Shown in pieces: positions 25,964 through 34,887 of a stretch of 64,000 nucleotides of DNA. Position 1 is the first letter of the stretch, and each line of letters opens with the position of its first letter. Below the pieces are notes generated by a model that saw only the letters and a program-made list of their open reading frames with translations, had not been told where the DNA came from and made no database searches. The stretch spans positions 124,001 through 188,000 of the forward strand of contig MKVQ01000012.1 of NCBI GenBank assembly GCA_001899635.1, in the 5' to 3' direction. Made by a program: the position numbers and the translations under genes. The stretch comes from Myxococcales bacterium 68-20. Its GTDB lineage: Bacteria; Myxococcota_A; Polyangia; Polyangiales; Polyangiaceae.

Positions 25964-26308
25964 ATGTGTCGCAACATTCGCGTCCTTCATCACTTCGAGC
26001 CGCCGACGTCGCCCGAGGAGATCCGCGCCGCGGCCGAACAGTACGTCCGCAAGGTGAGCGGACTGACGAAGCCGGCGAAGGCCGACGTCGCCGAGATCGC
26101 ACGCGCGGTCGAGGCCATCTCCCGCGCGACGGCGCGGCTGCTCGACAACCTCCCCACGCGTGGCGCGGCCCGCACGCGCGAAGGTGAACGCGAGCGGGCC
26201 AAGGCGCGCTGGATGTCGCGCGAGGCGCGTATCGTGAGCAAGGCTTCAGCCGCGAAGGCACCTGCGCGCAAGAAGGCGGCCGCGACCCGGGCCCCCTCGC
26301 CCCGATGA
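25964..26308 (+). CDS. DUF2277 family protein
   Basis: The 114-residue product begins MCRNIRVLHHFEPP, the family hallmark, followed by EEIRAAAEQYVRKVSGLTKP and an amphipathic helix (VEAISRATARLLDNL). Typical DUF2277 proteins are about 85-90 residues; this one has an extra Lys/Ala-rich tail (KASAAKAPARKKAAATR). The ATG at 25964 is preferred over one 12 bases earlier because it gives the conserved N terminus. The stop overlaps the next gene's ATG as ATGA. Function is unknown. Confidence 0.85.
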   Translation: MCRNIRVLHHFEPPTSPEEIRAAAEQYVRKVSGLTKPAKADVAEIARAVEAISRATARLLDNLPTRGAARTREGERERAKARWMSREARIVSKASAAKAPARKKAAATRAPSPR

Positions 26309-26916
26309 TCATCGGCCGCGTCGACGAGGTCGACGGGCACTTCGTCGCGACCAAGTTCGTCGCGTTCGCCGTGCCGACGGCATGCTTGTACGTTGCACCC
26401 AAAAGCCCGCGCACGAGCGTCGCCGGCGCGACCACCGACGGCGTGCTCATCCAGACGGAATGGAGGAGCATTGCTCTCGGCTACGCGCGTGTCTGGCTTC
26501 CGGTGGCGGCGATCGTGCTGCCGATCGTGGAAGCGGCAGTCTCCGGCGGGCTACACCTCGCGACTGTGATCGCGAGCATCGTCGTCCTCGCTCTCGCTGT
26601 TCTCGCGTACCGCGCAGGACGACTTCCGGAGGAGGAGAAGGCGCGCTTGCGCGTCCTTGGAACGGTGACGGGACTTCGCATCGACCCCTCGAAGCTGAAG
26701 GACGCCACGCGCATGATCAAGCACGCGTCGCTCGGCGACCTCATGGAGAAGGGCGGCATTCCGATGAGCCCCGAGGGCATCCTCTCCGTGCTCGAGGACA
26801 TCCCAATGCCGGCGATGCCGCTCGTCTACGGCTACGCCTGTTATGCAGGCGACGCCCCGGAGTGGCGCGAGTGCGCGGCGCGCTGCTACGAGCGCTACCA
26901 GCAGGGCGACATCTGA
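26305..26916 (+). CDS. Two-helix membrane protein, function unknown
   Basis: The 203-residue protein overlaps the DUF2277 gene by ATGA, so the two are probably co-translated. Residues 1-60 form a beta-rich region (ATKFVAFAVPTACLYVAP). Two membrane helices follow at about 62-83 (VWLPVAAIVLPIVEAAV) and 86-102 (LATVIASIVVLALAVLAY). The C-terminal half is soluble, with Cys residues near the end (YGYACYAGDAPEWRECAARC). I recognise no family. Confidence 0.7.
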   Translation: MIIGRVDEVDGHFVATKFVAFAVPTACLYVAPKSPRTSVAGATTDGVLIQTEWRSIALGYARVWLPVAAIVLPIVEAAVSGGLHLATVIASIVVLALAVLAYRAGRLPEEEKARLRVLGTVTGLRIDPSKLKDATRMIKHASLGDLMEKGGIPMSPEGILSVLEDIPMPAMPLVYGYACYAGDAPEWRECAARCYERYQQGDI

Positions 26917-26976
26917 CGGCTCTTCCCAGCGGCGCACCAGCCGCGTGACTGTCGGCTCATCCGTGACCGCGCGACG

Positions 26977-27921
26977 TCACCGCGTTCGCGCTCGACGCCG
27001 TCGCGCGACCAGGACGCCGGCGAGCCCGAGCGCGACGGTGCCTGAGGCTGCCCACGACGCCGTCGGCATGGGCATGGCGCAGCAATTGTTCTCGGACTTC
27101 GGCGTCGAGCACTCGGCCGAGAAGCCATGTCTCGGGCTTGGATCGCACAGGGCCGCGACGATCGTCCCGGTCGAGCTGACCTGATCGCTCACGACGCGCG
27201 TCGACTCGTTCGGATAGATGGCACACAGCCCGGCGACATCGTCGGGCGCGAGGGTCCGGAGCGCAGCCGATCCCGGCTTGTAGCTCGCGAACATCGTCGA
27301 CCGCACGTCGGTCGCGTGCGCGAGCCCCAGGAAGTGCCCCACCTCGTGCGTGATCACGCTCTGGAGATCGAACCCCTTCGCCGGCACTTGATCCGTGATC
27401 GACAAATTGCGGGCGGAGGAATTGATCTCCATGTCCGCGTCGTAGATCTCGCCCGTCTCGGCGTTGAAGGTGACCGTCGTGAGCCCGAGCGTGCTGTAGG
27501 GATCGTCGTACGGCCAGACGTCGTCGCGGAACACGATGACGTTCTGGTTCGTCGAGTCGGCGTTGTAGCGGACCTCACCGCACTTGGACGGGCCGATGTT
27601 CGAGACCGAGATTCCGGGCGCGTTCCCGTCAGCACAGGCCGCATTCATCCACGTGGCGAACGAATCATCGATGATGCGCTTCGCCTCATCGTACGGGATG
27701 TTCCTGCTCGCCCCGTGATTGATGCTGTAGCTGACGCACGCATTCCGCCAGAAGAGGTACAGCCCCTGCGTGAAGCAGCCGCGGTTCGGGCTGTAGTTGG
27801 CCGGCAGCGGCTGCGTGGTCGTGCGGCAATAGGCATGGGCCGCCGTGGGCACGGACAGAGTGCACAGGGCAACGGCCGCGAGCATGAAGCGCATCCCGCG
27901 AGGCCCAAGCAAGAAACGCAT
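26977..27921 (-). CDS. Secreted matrixin-like zinc metalloprotease with MYXO-CTERM-like tail
   Basis: The 314-residue preprotein has a signal peptide ending near TAAHA (residue 30). The zinc motif is THEVGHFLGLAH, with His192, Glu193, His196 and His202, and a Met-turn follows at STMFAS (Met210), as in M10-type matrixins. The C terminus has a Cys-Cys pair (ENNCCAMPMP), a hydrophobic segment (GTVALGLAGVLVARRRR) and an Arg cluster. This is the layout of the MYXO-CTERM sorting signal, which anchors proteins at the cell surface after processing. It is likely an extracellular or surface protease, possibly predatory. A second Met ten codons in is an alternative start. Confidence 0.88.
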   Translation of the reverse strand: MRFLLGPRGMRFMLAAVALCTLSVPTAAHAYCRTTTQPLPANYSPNRGCFTQGLYLFWRNACVSYSINHGASRNIPYDEAKRIIDDSFATWMNAACADGNAPGISVSNIGPSKCGEVRYNADSTNQNVIVFRDDVWPYDDPYSTLGLTTVTFNAETGEIYDADMEINSSARNLSITDQVPAKGFDLQSVITHEVGHFLGLAHATDVRSTMFASYKPGSAALRTLAPDDVAGLCAIYPNESTRVVSDQVSSTGTIVAALCDPSPRHGFSAECSTPKSENNCCAMPMPTASWAASGTVALGLAGVLVARRRRARTR

Positions 27922-28015
27922 CTCTCGAGGCTAGCACGCGTTGCCCGCCCCGGCGCACCTCCACGTCCGCTCGACCGTGTCCGCCTGGCTCCTGTCTCGC
28001 GCCGTCTCGGTCGAG

Positions 28016-28048
28016 TCGGCGGGATGTCGGCGGGATGTCGGCGGGATG
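28016..28048. repeat. 11-bp direct repeat, three perfect copies
   Basis: The unit TCGGCGGGATG occurs three times in a row at 28016-28026, 28027-28037 and 28038-28048. It lies in the 275-bp gap upstream of the matrixin gene. It could be a slippage repeat or a stacked regulator-binding site. Confidence 0.85.
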
Positions 28049-28196
28049 TCGCCCGACGATCGAGGTGCAGCGACGTGGCCAGATGCGGCCTTCGCCCGTG
28101 CGGCCCGAGACGAGCGCGACGACCGGCCGGTGAAGCGGGCGGGCACGAGGCGGTGGGCCTCCGCGGCGAGGCGCCCTCACTCGCGTCGCGCGGCCC

Positions 28197-28559
28197 TCAG
28201 CCGAAGGTCTCGCGGTACGCGTCCTCGTCGAAGCCCACGAGGACGTGCTTCGACGTGACGACCACGGGGCGCTTCACGAGCTTGCCGTCCTGCGTGAGCC
28301 ACCGGACGATCTCCTCGTCCTTCGCGGCGTCGACCTTCTGCTTGCCGATCGCGCGGTAGCTCTGACCGCTGGTGTTGAGCCACTTGCGGACGGGGCGCTT
28401 GCTCTTCGGGATCCACTCACCGAGCTCGTCGGCGCTGGGCGGCGCGTCCACGATCGGACGAACGTCGACCGCGATGCCCTGGTCCGCGAACCAGCGCAAC
28501 GCCTTCTTGCAGGTCCCGCAACCTGCATACGAGAGCACGAGGGGTTTGTGATCAGGCAT
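28197..28559 (-). CDS. ArsC/Spx/MgsR-family thioredoxin-fold protein
   Basis: The 120-residue product carries the redox motif YAGCGTCKKALRWF (CxxC, as in Spx and MgsR) and the family C terminus KRPVVVTSKHVLVGFDED. The length matches YffB/Spx proteins. Members act as arsenate reductases with glutathione or, as Spx, bind RNA polymerase alpha. The arsenate-specific residues cannot be judged by eye, so I do not assign a substrate. It follows the TPR gene at a distance of 76 bp, with a 14-bp perfect palindrome in the gap. Confidence 0.85.
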   Translation of the reverse strand: MPDHKPLVLSYAGCGTCKKALRWFADQGIAVDVRPIVDAPPSADELGEWIPKSKRPVRKWLNTSGQSYRAIGKQKVDAAKDEEIVRWLTQDGKLVKRPVVVTSKHVLVGFDEDAYRETFG

Positions 28560-28577
28560 CGTGGGAAGCTCGCTCTT

Positions 28578-28591
28578 GGGGCTCGCGCCCC
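28578..28591. repeat. Palindromic element, copy A
   Basis: The palindrome-like 14-mer GGGGCTCGCGCCCC lies between two genes and is identical to 37879-37892. Both copies are followed by a similar CAxCxACCCGC, so this looks like a dispersed intergenic element. Confidence 0.5.
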
Positions 28592-28635
28592 AACGACCCG
28601 CTGAGGTGCGCTTTCGGCGCTCGGCCATTAGCACA

Positions 28636-31600
28636 TCACGTGGCCGCGAGGCTCCGGCGAAGCGCCACCGTCTCGCTCGCGAGCGCAAACGACGCGAGGT
28701 CCCGGCTCGACGAGCGACCGAAAACTGCAGTGAGCGAAGCCGGGCCCGGAACGCGCAGCGCCTCTGCGAGCGCCGCGTCCGTCGGAGCCACTGCGTCGAG
28801 CGATGCGCGGAGGCTCCCCGAGAGGAGGAACGCCGCGCGAGCCTCGGTCGCGAGGACGGCTTCGGCGAACGCAAGCTCGTCCACCGCCGGCGCGCGCTCG
28901 AGCATCGGCTCGAGCTCCTCCAGCATCCGCCGCCGCCTCCGGTCGGTCGCGCGACGCGCCCGCTGCTCGAAGTCCGCGACGAGCGGCTCGACGCGCTCGC
29001 TCGGACGCGCCGAGAACCCCGGCGCGACCTGGCGAGCAAACGCGACGACGAGGGCGAGCACCTCGTGCGAGCCGAGGGCGCCGAGCCACGGAACGCCGAG
29101 CGCGAGGCGCACCATCGGGCGCGCGAGGGCGGCAAGCGCGTGCGCATCGGAGAACGAGCCGAGCGTGGACGGCACGATCACCCACGGCACGTCCTCGCAC
29201 GCGATCACGGGGGCGGCGACGTGATCGGAGACGGCGAGCTCGATCTCGCCGAGCTCGAACACCCGCGTGACGCGATCGAAGAGCGGCCGAATCGGGTGCG
29301 ACGCGCGCGGCTTGACCCGGTCGCGCGTCGACGAGCCCTGCTCCGAGAGCCCGACGCGCGCGAGCTTGCCGGCGAACGACGACGCGATCACGGCGACGTC
29401 CCACACCGGATGGCGCCCCAGGGCGCCCGGCATCACGGACCTGCGGAGCGACGCAGCCGACAGCCCTTCGACCGGCGAGGCGCTCCGCATCCGGGCGTCG
29501 AGCCCCGCGTGTTCTTCGGGCGCGAGATCGCCGGCCATCGCGCGAAGCTCGCGAGCGACCCATTGCTCCGTCGTTCGACCTGCGCCCGCGAGCGAGCTCT
29601 CGAACAGACGCACGACGCTCGCATCGATCGGCAGCCGTCCCGAGGACGCGACGATGACGGGTGCGAGCGCCTCGACGGCCGGCTCATGGCGTCCCCGCGC
29701 CGCCAACGCTCGAGCGAGCGCCACACGAGCGTCGTCGCGCGTATCGTCCGCACGCAGCGCCTCCTCGAAGCGCTCGATCGCGTCCTCGTGGCGACCGAGG
29801 TCGAGCTCGATCCGCCCGAGCCCGACAAGCCAGGTCGGATCGATCGCACGACCGCCTTCGTGCGCGCGTGCGACCGCGCGCGAGAGCACGCGCGCGAGCG
29901 CGTCCGTGTCCCTTCCGACGGCGGCGCGAACACGCTCGAGCATCGCCGGATCGGGCGAAAGCGACGCCGCCTCCACGAGCGCCCCCTCGGCGCCCGCGGT
30001 GTCGCCGACGACCCGTCGCGCGTCGGCCAGCTCGAGCAGCGCCTGGAGGCGCTCCGCTGGAGCGGTCTCCCCGATCACGAGCCGGCCGAGGAGCGTGGCG
30101 CGCTCGTCCTTCGACACGAGGTCGCCGAGATCGAGCAGGCCACGAACGGCGCGGGGGTCATGGGGATCGATCTCGAGCGCAGCGCGCAGCTCCGCCTCCG
30201 CGAGCGCGGGCTGGTTCATCACCCGGCGATAGATGCTCGCGCGCCCCACGAGAGCCACGAGCTTCTCCGCGCTCTCGCTCGTCGCGTTCACCGTCTCGGC
30301 GAGGGCGACGAGCGCCTTGTCCCATGCACGCTGGCCGATGAAGAGCTCCGCAAGGAGGAACAGCGACGGCACGTGCGTCGGCGCGACCTCGCGAACACGC
30401 TCGAGCGCCGAGATCGCGAGCAGCGGATCGGGCGGGGAGAGATCCTTCCTCGCGACGTCGGCGAGCTCCGACGCGATCGGAATGATCGCCTCCTCGTTCT
30501 TCGCTCGCGCGAGCACGTCACCGAGGACGCGTGCGAGATCGGTGAAGGAACGACGGGCACGCTGGATCGCGGAGAGGCGCGCGGCCGTCTGCACCTCCTC
30601 GGGATTCGCCTGGAGCGCTTGCTCGAGGAGCTCGGCCGCGGCGTCCTTCTCCCCGCGCGCGGCGCACAGATCGGCGGCATCACGGAGGAGATCGGCCCGC
30701 GCCCGCTTGTCCGTAACGATGCCGGCAAGCGCGCGAGAGGCGACGATCGCTGCGTCGTCATCGCCGAGCTCAACGGCGATCTGCGCGAGGAGGCATGCTC
30801 CGGAGAGGCTCGTCGGATCCGCCGAGAGCGCTCGCTTGCAGTGACCGCCGGCCTCCGGCGTCGCCCCGGCGCGGCGAAGGAGCCGCGCGATGTCGAGGTG
30901 GAGCACCAGCCGCTCGGTATCGTCAGCGGCGCTCTCCGCACGGCGCAGCAGCGCGCGCGTCGATGCCTGGATCGCCGCCCGATCGCCGGCGAGCGCACGC
31001 TCGTGCGCTCGGCGCACCAGGGTGTCGAGGCCGGGCAGGTCTGCCGCGCCGAGCGCGAGCAGCCGCTCCCACGGCTCGTAGTCGTCGCTCTTCGGCAACG
31101 TCCAGGCGACGAGCGACGCAAGGCCCTCGAGGGCGCGGCAGCCGAGGACGCCCGAGGGATAGGCCTCGGCCGCGAGAGCGAGCGCGTTCGCGAGCTGAGG
31201 TGCCGATCCGGCACGACGCGCGAGCCGCTCCGCCATCCGGAGCGTGGCGATGTCGCGCGCTCCGGTGGCGAGCAGCGGCTCGGCGCTCCCTGCATCGCCT
31301 GCGTCGATCGCACGCACCGCCGTCGTCAGCGGAGCAACGAGCGCGCGCGAAGCCTCGCCGAGCGGGACACGAGCGCCGATGCGCACGAGACGGTCGGCAA
31401 GAAGCGCTTCGTCCGGCGTCCCCTCGCAAGCGCGCTCGTAAGCCGCGACCGCGTCAGCATCGCGGCCGTGCTGCTCGTCGAGCTCGGCGGCCCGAAGGAG
31501 GAGAAGCGCGCGGGCGTTCGGCGAGCTCGCGCGGTCGGCGAGCCCCCCGAGCTCGGAGCGGAGCCGCTCCGCGTCGCCGAGCAGCTCGAGGGCCTCGAGC

Positions 31601-33750
31601 GATGCCGCACGCACCGCGGCGTCGTCCTGGAGCTCGCGTGGCAATCGGTCGATCGCAGCGAGGGCGCGTTCCGGAGCGCGGAGTCGATCGAGGAGGATGT
31701 TCGCCTCGGCGAGCACGAGCGCGACCTTCTGCGCCCCTTCGCTCGCAGAGGCACGGCGCGCGAGCGACTCCGCAGCGCGATCCCAGCGCGCGGCGGCGGC
31801 ATGGAGGCGGGTCACGACCTCCGCCGCGCGGGCGCCGACGACGGGCTCTCGTTCGAGCTCCTCGGCGAGGGCCAGCGCGCGCTCCGGATCGATCGACGCG
31901 ATCGCCTCGGCCGCTCGCAGACGAAGCTCCGCGCGCGCGGCGGAGTCTCCCGTTACGTCCGCCTGCGCGATGAGCGCCCGCGCGAGCGCCTTGTCGTCGC
32001 CGGCGCGCGTCGCGACGGAGGCGAGCCCGACGATCGCGCTGAGGCGTGCCGGCTCGATCGCGAGGATCTCCTCGTAGATGCGCGCGGCCTTCGGAGAGTC
32101 TCCCACGACGTCGTCCGTGAGCCAGGCGAGCTTCTCGAGGAGATGGATCTTGCGGTCCGGATCCTTCGTCGCGCGGATCGCCTGTTCGTAGAGACGGATG
32201 CGCTCGTCGATGGCCTCGGTCGGGGCCACGGGAGCGAGCCGCTCCGCGAGAGCGTCGTAAACGCCGGGCGCGGTCGGAGCGGTGAGCCACGCGGACTCGC
32301 GCTGCCGCGTGGCGTCCATTTCGCGACCACCGGTAAGGGAGGCCGCAGCGGAGACGAGGAGCGCACGAGCCTTCTTCGCGGGCTCGTCGATCCGCGCCGC
32401 CTCGCGCATCCAGAGCACGGCGCGGGCCTCGTGACGCTTGGACGCTTCGAGCAGGCGATCGAGATCGCCGAGCAGCGTTGCATCGTCCGGCTCGAGCACT
32501 CGCGCGCGTTCGAGCGCGAGGACCGCATCGTCGATCTCCCCTGCCCTCTCCGCCGAGGTGACGATCGCGCGGAGCGCCACCAGCTCCTCGCGAGGATCGT
32601 CGAGCGACCTCAGCGCAGCCTTGCGCGCGCGCAGCGCATCCCCGTGTCTTCCCTCGGCGTCGTAGAGACGCCCGAGCTCTTCGCTCACGCGAAGATCGAC
32701 GAGCGCCGACGTCGGAGCCCGCCCGTGCGCACGCTCGAGGACCTTCACGATCCGGGCGCGATCGGTCCCGGCACGCCGATGCGCGAGCGCGGCATCGAGC
32801 TCGAGCCGGGCCGCACGGGCCTTGTCCGGCTCCAGGCTGGCCTCCGATTCGAGCAGGCCCGCGAGTCGCGCGTCGTCACGGTGACGTACCGCGTGATCGA
32901 CGAACGCCGCTCGCACCGGGCCGATCCCAGGAGATAGGTCGAGCGCACGCGTGAGCGCCGCGCGCGCACCGGCCACGTCGCCGAGCCGGCGGTCGAGGAG
33001 GAGTGCACGCTCGACGTGGAGCCAGGCCGCCGCCTCGTCGTTCTTCAACAGCTCCGCCAGCCGCGCGAGCAGCTCGGCAAGCTCGGAATGGCGTCCCGTA
33101 CCGTCGAGCGCCGCCTCCGCGCCGTAGAGCGCACCGGCGTGATCGGGGACGAGGGCGAGTGCGTCGTTCCACGCCGCCACCGACTCGCGGGTCACGCCGT
33201 CACGCGCCTCGATGAGGCGCGCCCGCTCGCAAAGCCAATCCGCGCGAGCGCTCTCGCTCGCCGCGTGGGCCACGAGCTCGTCGACGTGCGTGAGCTGCGC
33301 ATCGATCTCCTCTCGGCCGAGGAGCAGCGCGCGCAGCAACGCGTGCGCCGCCGGCGCATGTTCGCCGACCTCCGCCGCCGCCTTCGCCTCGACGAGCGCG
33401 GCGCTCACCTGACCGCGCGCGAGCACCGCGACCGCGAGCTCGAGACGAGCGCGGAGCTCGCCGACGGGATCCCCGCTCCGCGCGGCGACGAGCGCCCGCA
33501 AGCGACCGAGCTCCACGTCCTCGGGATCGGACGACGCGCCCTCGTGGATCTCCTCCGGGCTCGGCAGTCGTACGCGAGGCCGGTGGAGCGGCGGCGAGAT
33601 GACACCGTGGGTCCCGGTCAGCATCGCGATGTTCTGCGCAGTCGCGGCAGCCGCGATGAGCGAAGCTCGACTTTCGTCGACCTCGACGAGATCCTCCGAT
33701 CCCAGCTCGACGACGGTACCCGGCAGCGCCCCTGGCCTGGATCCACGCAT
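28636..33750 (-). CDS. 1704-residue tetratricopeptide-repeat protein
   Basis: The product is helical almost throughout, with dozens of TPR-like pairs, for example HGDALRARKAALRSLDD, AARIYEEILAIEPARLSAIVG, ALVEAKAAAEVGEHAPAAHA and HEDAIERFEEALRADDTRDD. No signal peptide or membrane helix is seen. The final 250 residues (from about SFAGKLARVGLSEQG) depart from the repeat pattern and include a hydrophobic stretch (ALAALARPMVRLALGVPWLGAL). Long TPR proteins of this type are common in Polyangia and act as protein scaffolds. The gene is divergent from a lipoprotein gene with 72 bp between starts. Confidence 0.9.
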   Translation of the reverse strand: MRGSRPGALPGTVVELGSEDLVEVDESRASLIAAAATAQNIAMLTGTHGVISPPLHRPRVRLPSPEEIHEGASSDPEDVELGRLRALVAARSGDPVGELRARLELAVAVLARGQVSAALVEAKAAAEVGEHAPAAHALLRALLLGREEIDAQLTHVDELVAHAASESARADWLCERARLIEARDGVTRESVAAWNDALALVPDHAGALYGAEAALDGTGRHSELAELLARLAELLKNDEAAAWLHVERALLLDRRLGDVAGARAALTRALDLSPGIGPVRAAFVDHAVRHRDDARLAGLLESEASLEPDKARAARLELDAALAHRRAGTDRARIVKVLERAHGRAPTSALVDLRVSEELGRLYDAEGRHGDALRARKAALRSLDDPREELVALRAIVTSAERAGEIDDAVLALERARVLEPDDATLLGDLDRLLEASKRHEARAVLWMREAARIDEPAKKARALLVSAAASLTGGREMDATRQRESAWLTAPTAPGVYDALAERLAPVAPTEAIDERIRLYEQAIRATKDPDRKIHLLEKLAWLTDDVVGDSPKAARIYEEILAIEPARLSAIVGLASVATRAGDDKALARALIAQADVTGDSAARAELRLRAAEAIASIDPERALALAEELEREPVVGARAAEVVTRLHAAAARWDRAAESLARRASASEGAQKVALVLAEANILLDRLRAPERALAAIDRLPRELQDDAAVRAASLEALELLGDAERLRSELGGLADRASSPNARALLLLRAAELDEQHGRDADAVAAYERACEGTPDEALLADRLVRIGARVPLGEASRALVAPLTTAVRAIDAGDAGSAEPLLATGARDIATLRMAERLARRAGSAPQLANALALAAEAYPSGVLGCRALEGLASLVAWTLPKSDDYEPWERLLALGAADLPGLDTLVRRAHERALAGDRAAIQASTRALLRRAESAADDTERLVLHLDIARLLRRAGATPEAGGHCKRALSADPTSLSGACLLAQIAVELGDDDAAIVASRALAGIVTDKRARADLLRDAADLCAARGEKDAAAELLEQALQANPEEVQTAARLSAIQRARRSFTDLARVLGDVLARAKNEEAIIPIASELADVARKDLSPPDPLLAISALERVREVAPTHVPSLFLLAELFIGQRAWDKALVALAETVNATSESAEKLVALVGRASIYRRVMNQPALAEAELRAALEIDPHDPRAVRGLLDLGDLVSKDERATLLGRLVIGETAPAERLQALLELADARRVVGDTAGAEGALVEAASLSPDPAMLERVRAAVGRDTDALARVLSRAVARAHEGGRAIDPTWLVGLGRIELDLGRHEDAIERFEEALRADDTRDDARVALARALAARGRHEPAVEALAPVIVASSGRLPIDASVVRLFESSLAGAGRTTEQWVARELRAMAGDLAPEEHAGLDARMRSASPVEGLSAASLRRSVMPGALGRHPVWDVAVIASSFAGKLARVGLSEQGSSTRDRVKPRASHPIRPLFDRVTRVFELGEIELAVSDHVAAPVIACEDVPWVIVPSTLGSFSDAHALAALARPMVRLALGVPWLGALGSHEVLALVVAFARQVAPGFSARPSERVEPLVADFEQRARRATDRRRRRMLEELEPMLERAPAVDELAFAEAVLATEARAAFLLSGSLRASLDAVAPTDAALAEALRVPGPASLTAVFGRSSSRDLASFALASETVALRRSLAAT

Positions 33751-33822
33751 GGGCCTCAGGCTAACACCTAGGCTAAGATGGACGCGCGCGCCGGCGCATG
33801 GCGGCGTGAGGGAGCTCCCATC

Positions 33823-34365
33823 GTGCCTCGTTCTTCCCTTCTCTACGTCGCCGTATCACTCACCTGCACGGCAGTCCTGGTAAGCGCATGTGCCGGTGCC
33901 GAGAGCCAGGATGTGCTCTCGGGCAGCCCGGGCGCGGCCTCGTCGTCGTCCTCGTCCTCGTCGTCGTCTGGCGGGAACAGCAGCGGCAACGGCGGTTCGT
34001 CGAGCGGAGCCTCGGGCACGACGAGCTCGAGCGGAGGCACCGAATGCGAGCCGGAGTCGGAGCCCAACGACAGCGAGAACGACGCCAACGAGCTGGCGCC
34101 CGTGCGTTGCGGTACACTCTCGCGCAGGGACAAGCGGGACTACCTCACGTTTCGGCTCAAGCCCCAGACGAAGACGATGGAGCTCAACTTCACCGGCAGA
34201 GTTCGGCTTCGCGTCGACGTCGACGGCGGCGACACCGCCGAGCTGACCCCCGACAGCGCCGGCGTCGTCCCGTTCATCAAGGACGCGGACTATTTCGTCG
34301 AGGTCACGCCGCTCACGGACATCAGCTCCGACATCAAGTGGCGCGTCGAGCTCGTGGAGAACTAG
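33823..34365 (+). CDS. Ser-rich-linker lipoprotein, function unknown
   Basis: The 180-residue product starts at a GTG preceded by GGGAG. The signal peptide ends in VLVSAC-AG. A linker of Ser and Gly follows (long Ser run, then SGGNSSGNGGSSSG). The C-terminal 90 residues open with ECEPESEPNDSENDANEL, resembling the start of the bacterial pre-peptidase C-terminal (PPC) domain, and read on as a beta-rich fold. PPC-like domains are secreted adhesive modules. No catalytic domain is attached. Confidence 0.75.
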   Translation: MPRSSLLYVAVSLTCTAVLVSACAGAESQDVLSGSPGAASSSSSSSSSSGGNSSGNGGSSSGASGTTSSSGGTECEPESEPNDSENDANELAPVRCGTLSRRDKRDYLTFRLKPQTKTMELNFTGRVRLRVDVDGGDTAELTPDSAGVVPFIKDADYFVEVTPLTDISSDIKWRVELVEN

Positions 34366-34395
34366 TCGGCGGGCGCTTGGCTCAGGTCAATCGCC

Positions 34396-34887
34396 TCAGG
34401 TCAGTCGACCGAGCGGACCGAGATCGAGGTTGAGGTCCTCGGGAGCCAGGCCGAAGCGTGCCGCGAGATCGTGCACGGCCTCCTCGAGGCGCATGAGCGC
34501 GAGGCCGATCCGCTCGACCTCGTCCGGCTCGAGCGTCTCGGCTTCCATGCGACGGATCGCCTGACGCTCGAGCAGCTTGCGAAGGAATTCCACGAGCGCG
34601 AGCACGAGCTGGGCGACCGATTTCTGCACGTCCTCCGGGTTGGCGTTCCAGCGCGGAAGGAGCTCGGCGCTCTTCCGCTCGACCTCCGCTCGCAGCGACT
34701 CGATCTCGTTCACGCGGAGCTCGGCAACGCCGGCCGTCCCGAGCGGCGCGCGCCGGCGGCTCGAAGGCCGCCTCGCGCTCGGCTTCTTCACCGCGCGCGT
34801 CTTCTTCACGGCGCGCGTCTTCTTCACGACGCTCGGCTTCTTCACCGCGCTCGCCTTCTTCACGGCGTTCTTCTTCGGCTTCGTCAT
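34396..34887 (-). CDS. gvpK: Gas vesicle protein K (GvpK) with Lys-rich N-terminal extension
   Basis: Residues about 65-163 match GvpK: VAQLVLALVEFLRKLLERQA, a MEAETLEPDEVERIGLALMR stretch and LAARFGLAPEDLNLDLGPLG. This end is diagnostic. The first 60 residues are an extra tail rich in Lys, Val and Arg (VKKTRAVKKTRAVKK) not present in ordinary GvpK proteins. Its ATG overlaps the stop of gvpF/L as ATGA. GvpK is a minor component needed for gas vesicle assembly in bacteria and archaea. No gvpA or gvpN is in the window. Confidence 0.9.
   Translation of the reverse strand: MTKPKKNAVKKASAVKKPSVVKKTRAVKKTRAVKKPSARRPSSRRRAPLGTAGVAELRVNEIESLRAEVERKSAELLPRWNANPEDVQKSVAQLVLALVEFLRKLLERQAIRRMEAETLEPDEVERIGLALMRLEEAVHDLAARFGLAPEDLNLDLGPLGRLT

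Noticed and set aside
28561-32937. Open plus-strand frame of 1458 codons
   Set aside because: It lies antisense to the TPR gene. Its composition is almost all Arg, Ala, Glu and Leu with no fold or motif, as expected from the complement of GC-biased codons.
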